Below are positions 14,055-14,072 of a stretch of 14,072 bases of DNA, one piece after another. Below the pieces are notes generated by a model. That model was given only the letters and a program-made list of their open reading frames with translations, had not been told where the DNA came from and searched no databases. The stretch lies in NCBI GenBank assembly GCA_964614855.1, contig CAZTMX010000068.1, positions 1 to 14,072 on the forward strand, in the 5' to 3' direction. The translations under genes were made by a program, and so were the position numbers. Origin of the DNA: CAWJHE01 sp964614855 (GTDB taxonomy: Bacteria > Chloroflexota > Anaerolineae > Anaerolineales > UBA4823). Position 1 is the stretch's first letter. Every line of letters starts with the position of its first letter.

Positions 14055-14072
14055 CTATGGCTCAGTCTCATT

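Noticed and set aside
13509..14072. Stop-codon recoding (TAG as sense codon) in this organism
   Set aside because: TAG terminates moxR, the ABC ATPase and upp at the expected C-termini, so it is read as stop here.
1..14072. CRISPR array, transposon ends, tRNA or prophage genes
   Set aside because: No repeated 25-40 base units, terminal inverted repeats, cloverleaf sequence or phage-like genes were seen by eye. The genes are housekeeping and envelope types packed tightly.

Overview
The window carries eleven protein genes (nine complete, one cut by each edge), packed with almost no free space. It shows no RNA gene, insertion sequence, CRISPR array or phage gene. The longest stretch without a gene is the 123-base divergent region at 9769-9891. 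My best guess for the source is a Chloroflexota bacterium, probably Anaerolineae-like. This rests on moderate GC, the LiaI/LiaF-like membrane gene pair, a MoxR/DUF58/DUF4129 cluster, a lipoprotein-adaptor ABC exporter and the general protein style. It is an inference from gene content, not a phylogenetic result.

Left part (2-2570, + strand): the 3' end of nicotinate phosphoribosyltransferase (pncB, NAD salvage), then two membrane genes. The first is a 210-residue protein built of about four repeats of 53 residues. The second is a 358-residue protein with LiaI/LiaF-like membrane segments followed by a beta-rich extracytoplasmic domain.

Middle (2582-9768, - strand, read right to left): a MacAB-like export system made of a permease with a duplicated FtsX core, a lipoprotein membrane-fusion adaptor and an ATPase. 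A DinG-type helicase follows, with an N-terminal DEDDh exonuclease and four apparent Fe-S cysteines. The first three genes look like one operon. dinG may ride on that transcript, but it also has a TATAAT box 7 bases before its ATG.

Right part (9892-13502, + strand, divergent from the exporter): a tight three-gene operon encoding a MoxR AAA+ ATPase, a DUF58 protein and a multi-pass membrane protein with a C-terminal DUF4129-like domain. The transglutaminase usually found in such clusters is missing. At the right edge, on the - strand, lies uracil phosphoribosyltransferase (upp), interrupted by an in-frame TAG near its N-terminus, 15 bases from the window end.

No wholly new system is evident. 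The points most worth a second look are the repeat architecture of the 848-1480 protein, the single-chain double FtsX permease, the exonuclease-plus-Fe-S DinG, the transglutaminase-less MoxR cluster, the palindrome in the divergent promoter region and the amber codon in upp.
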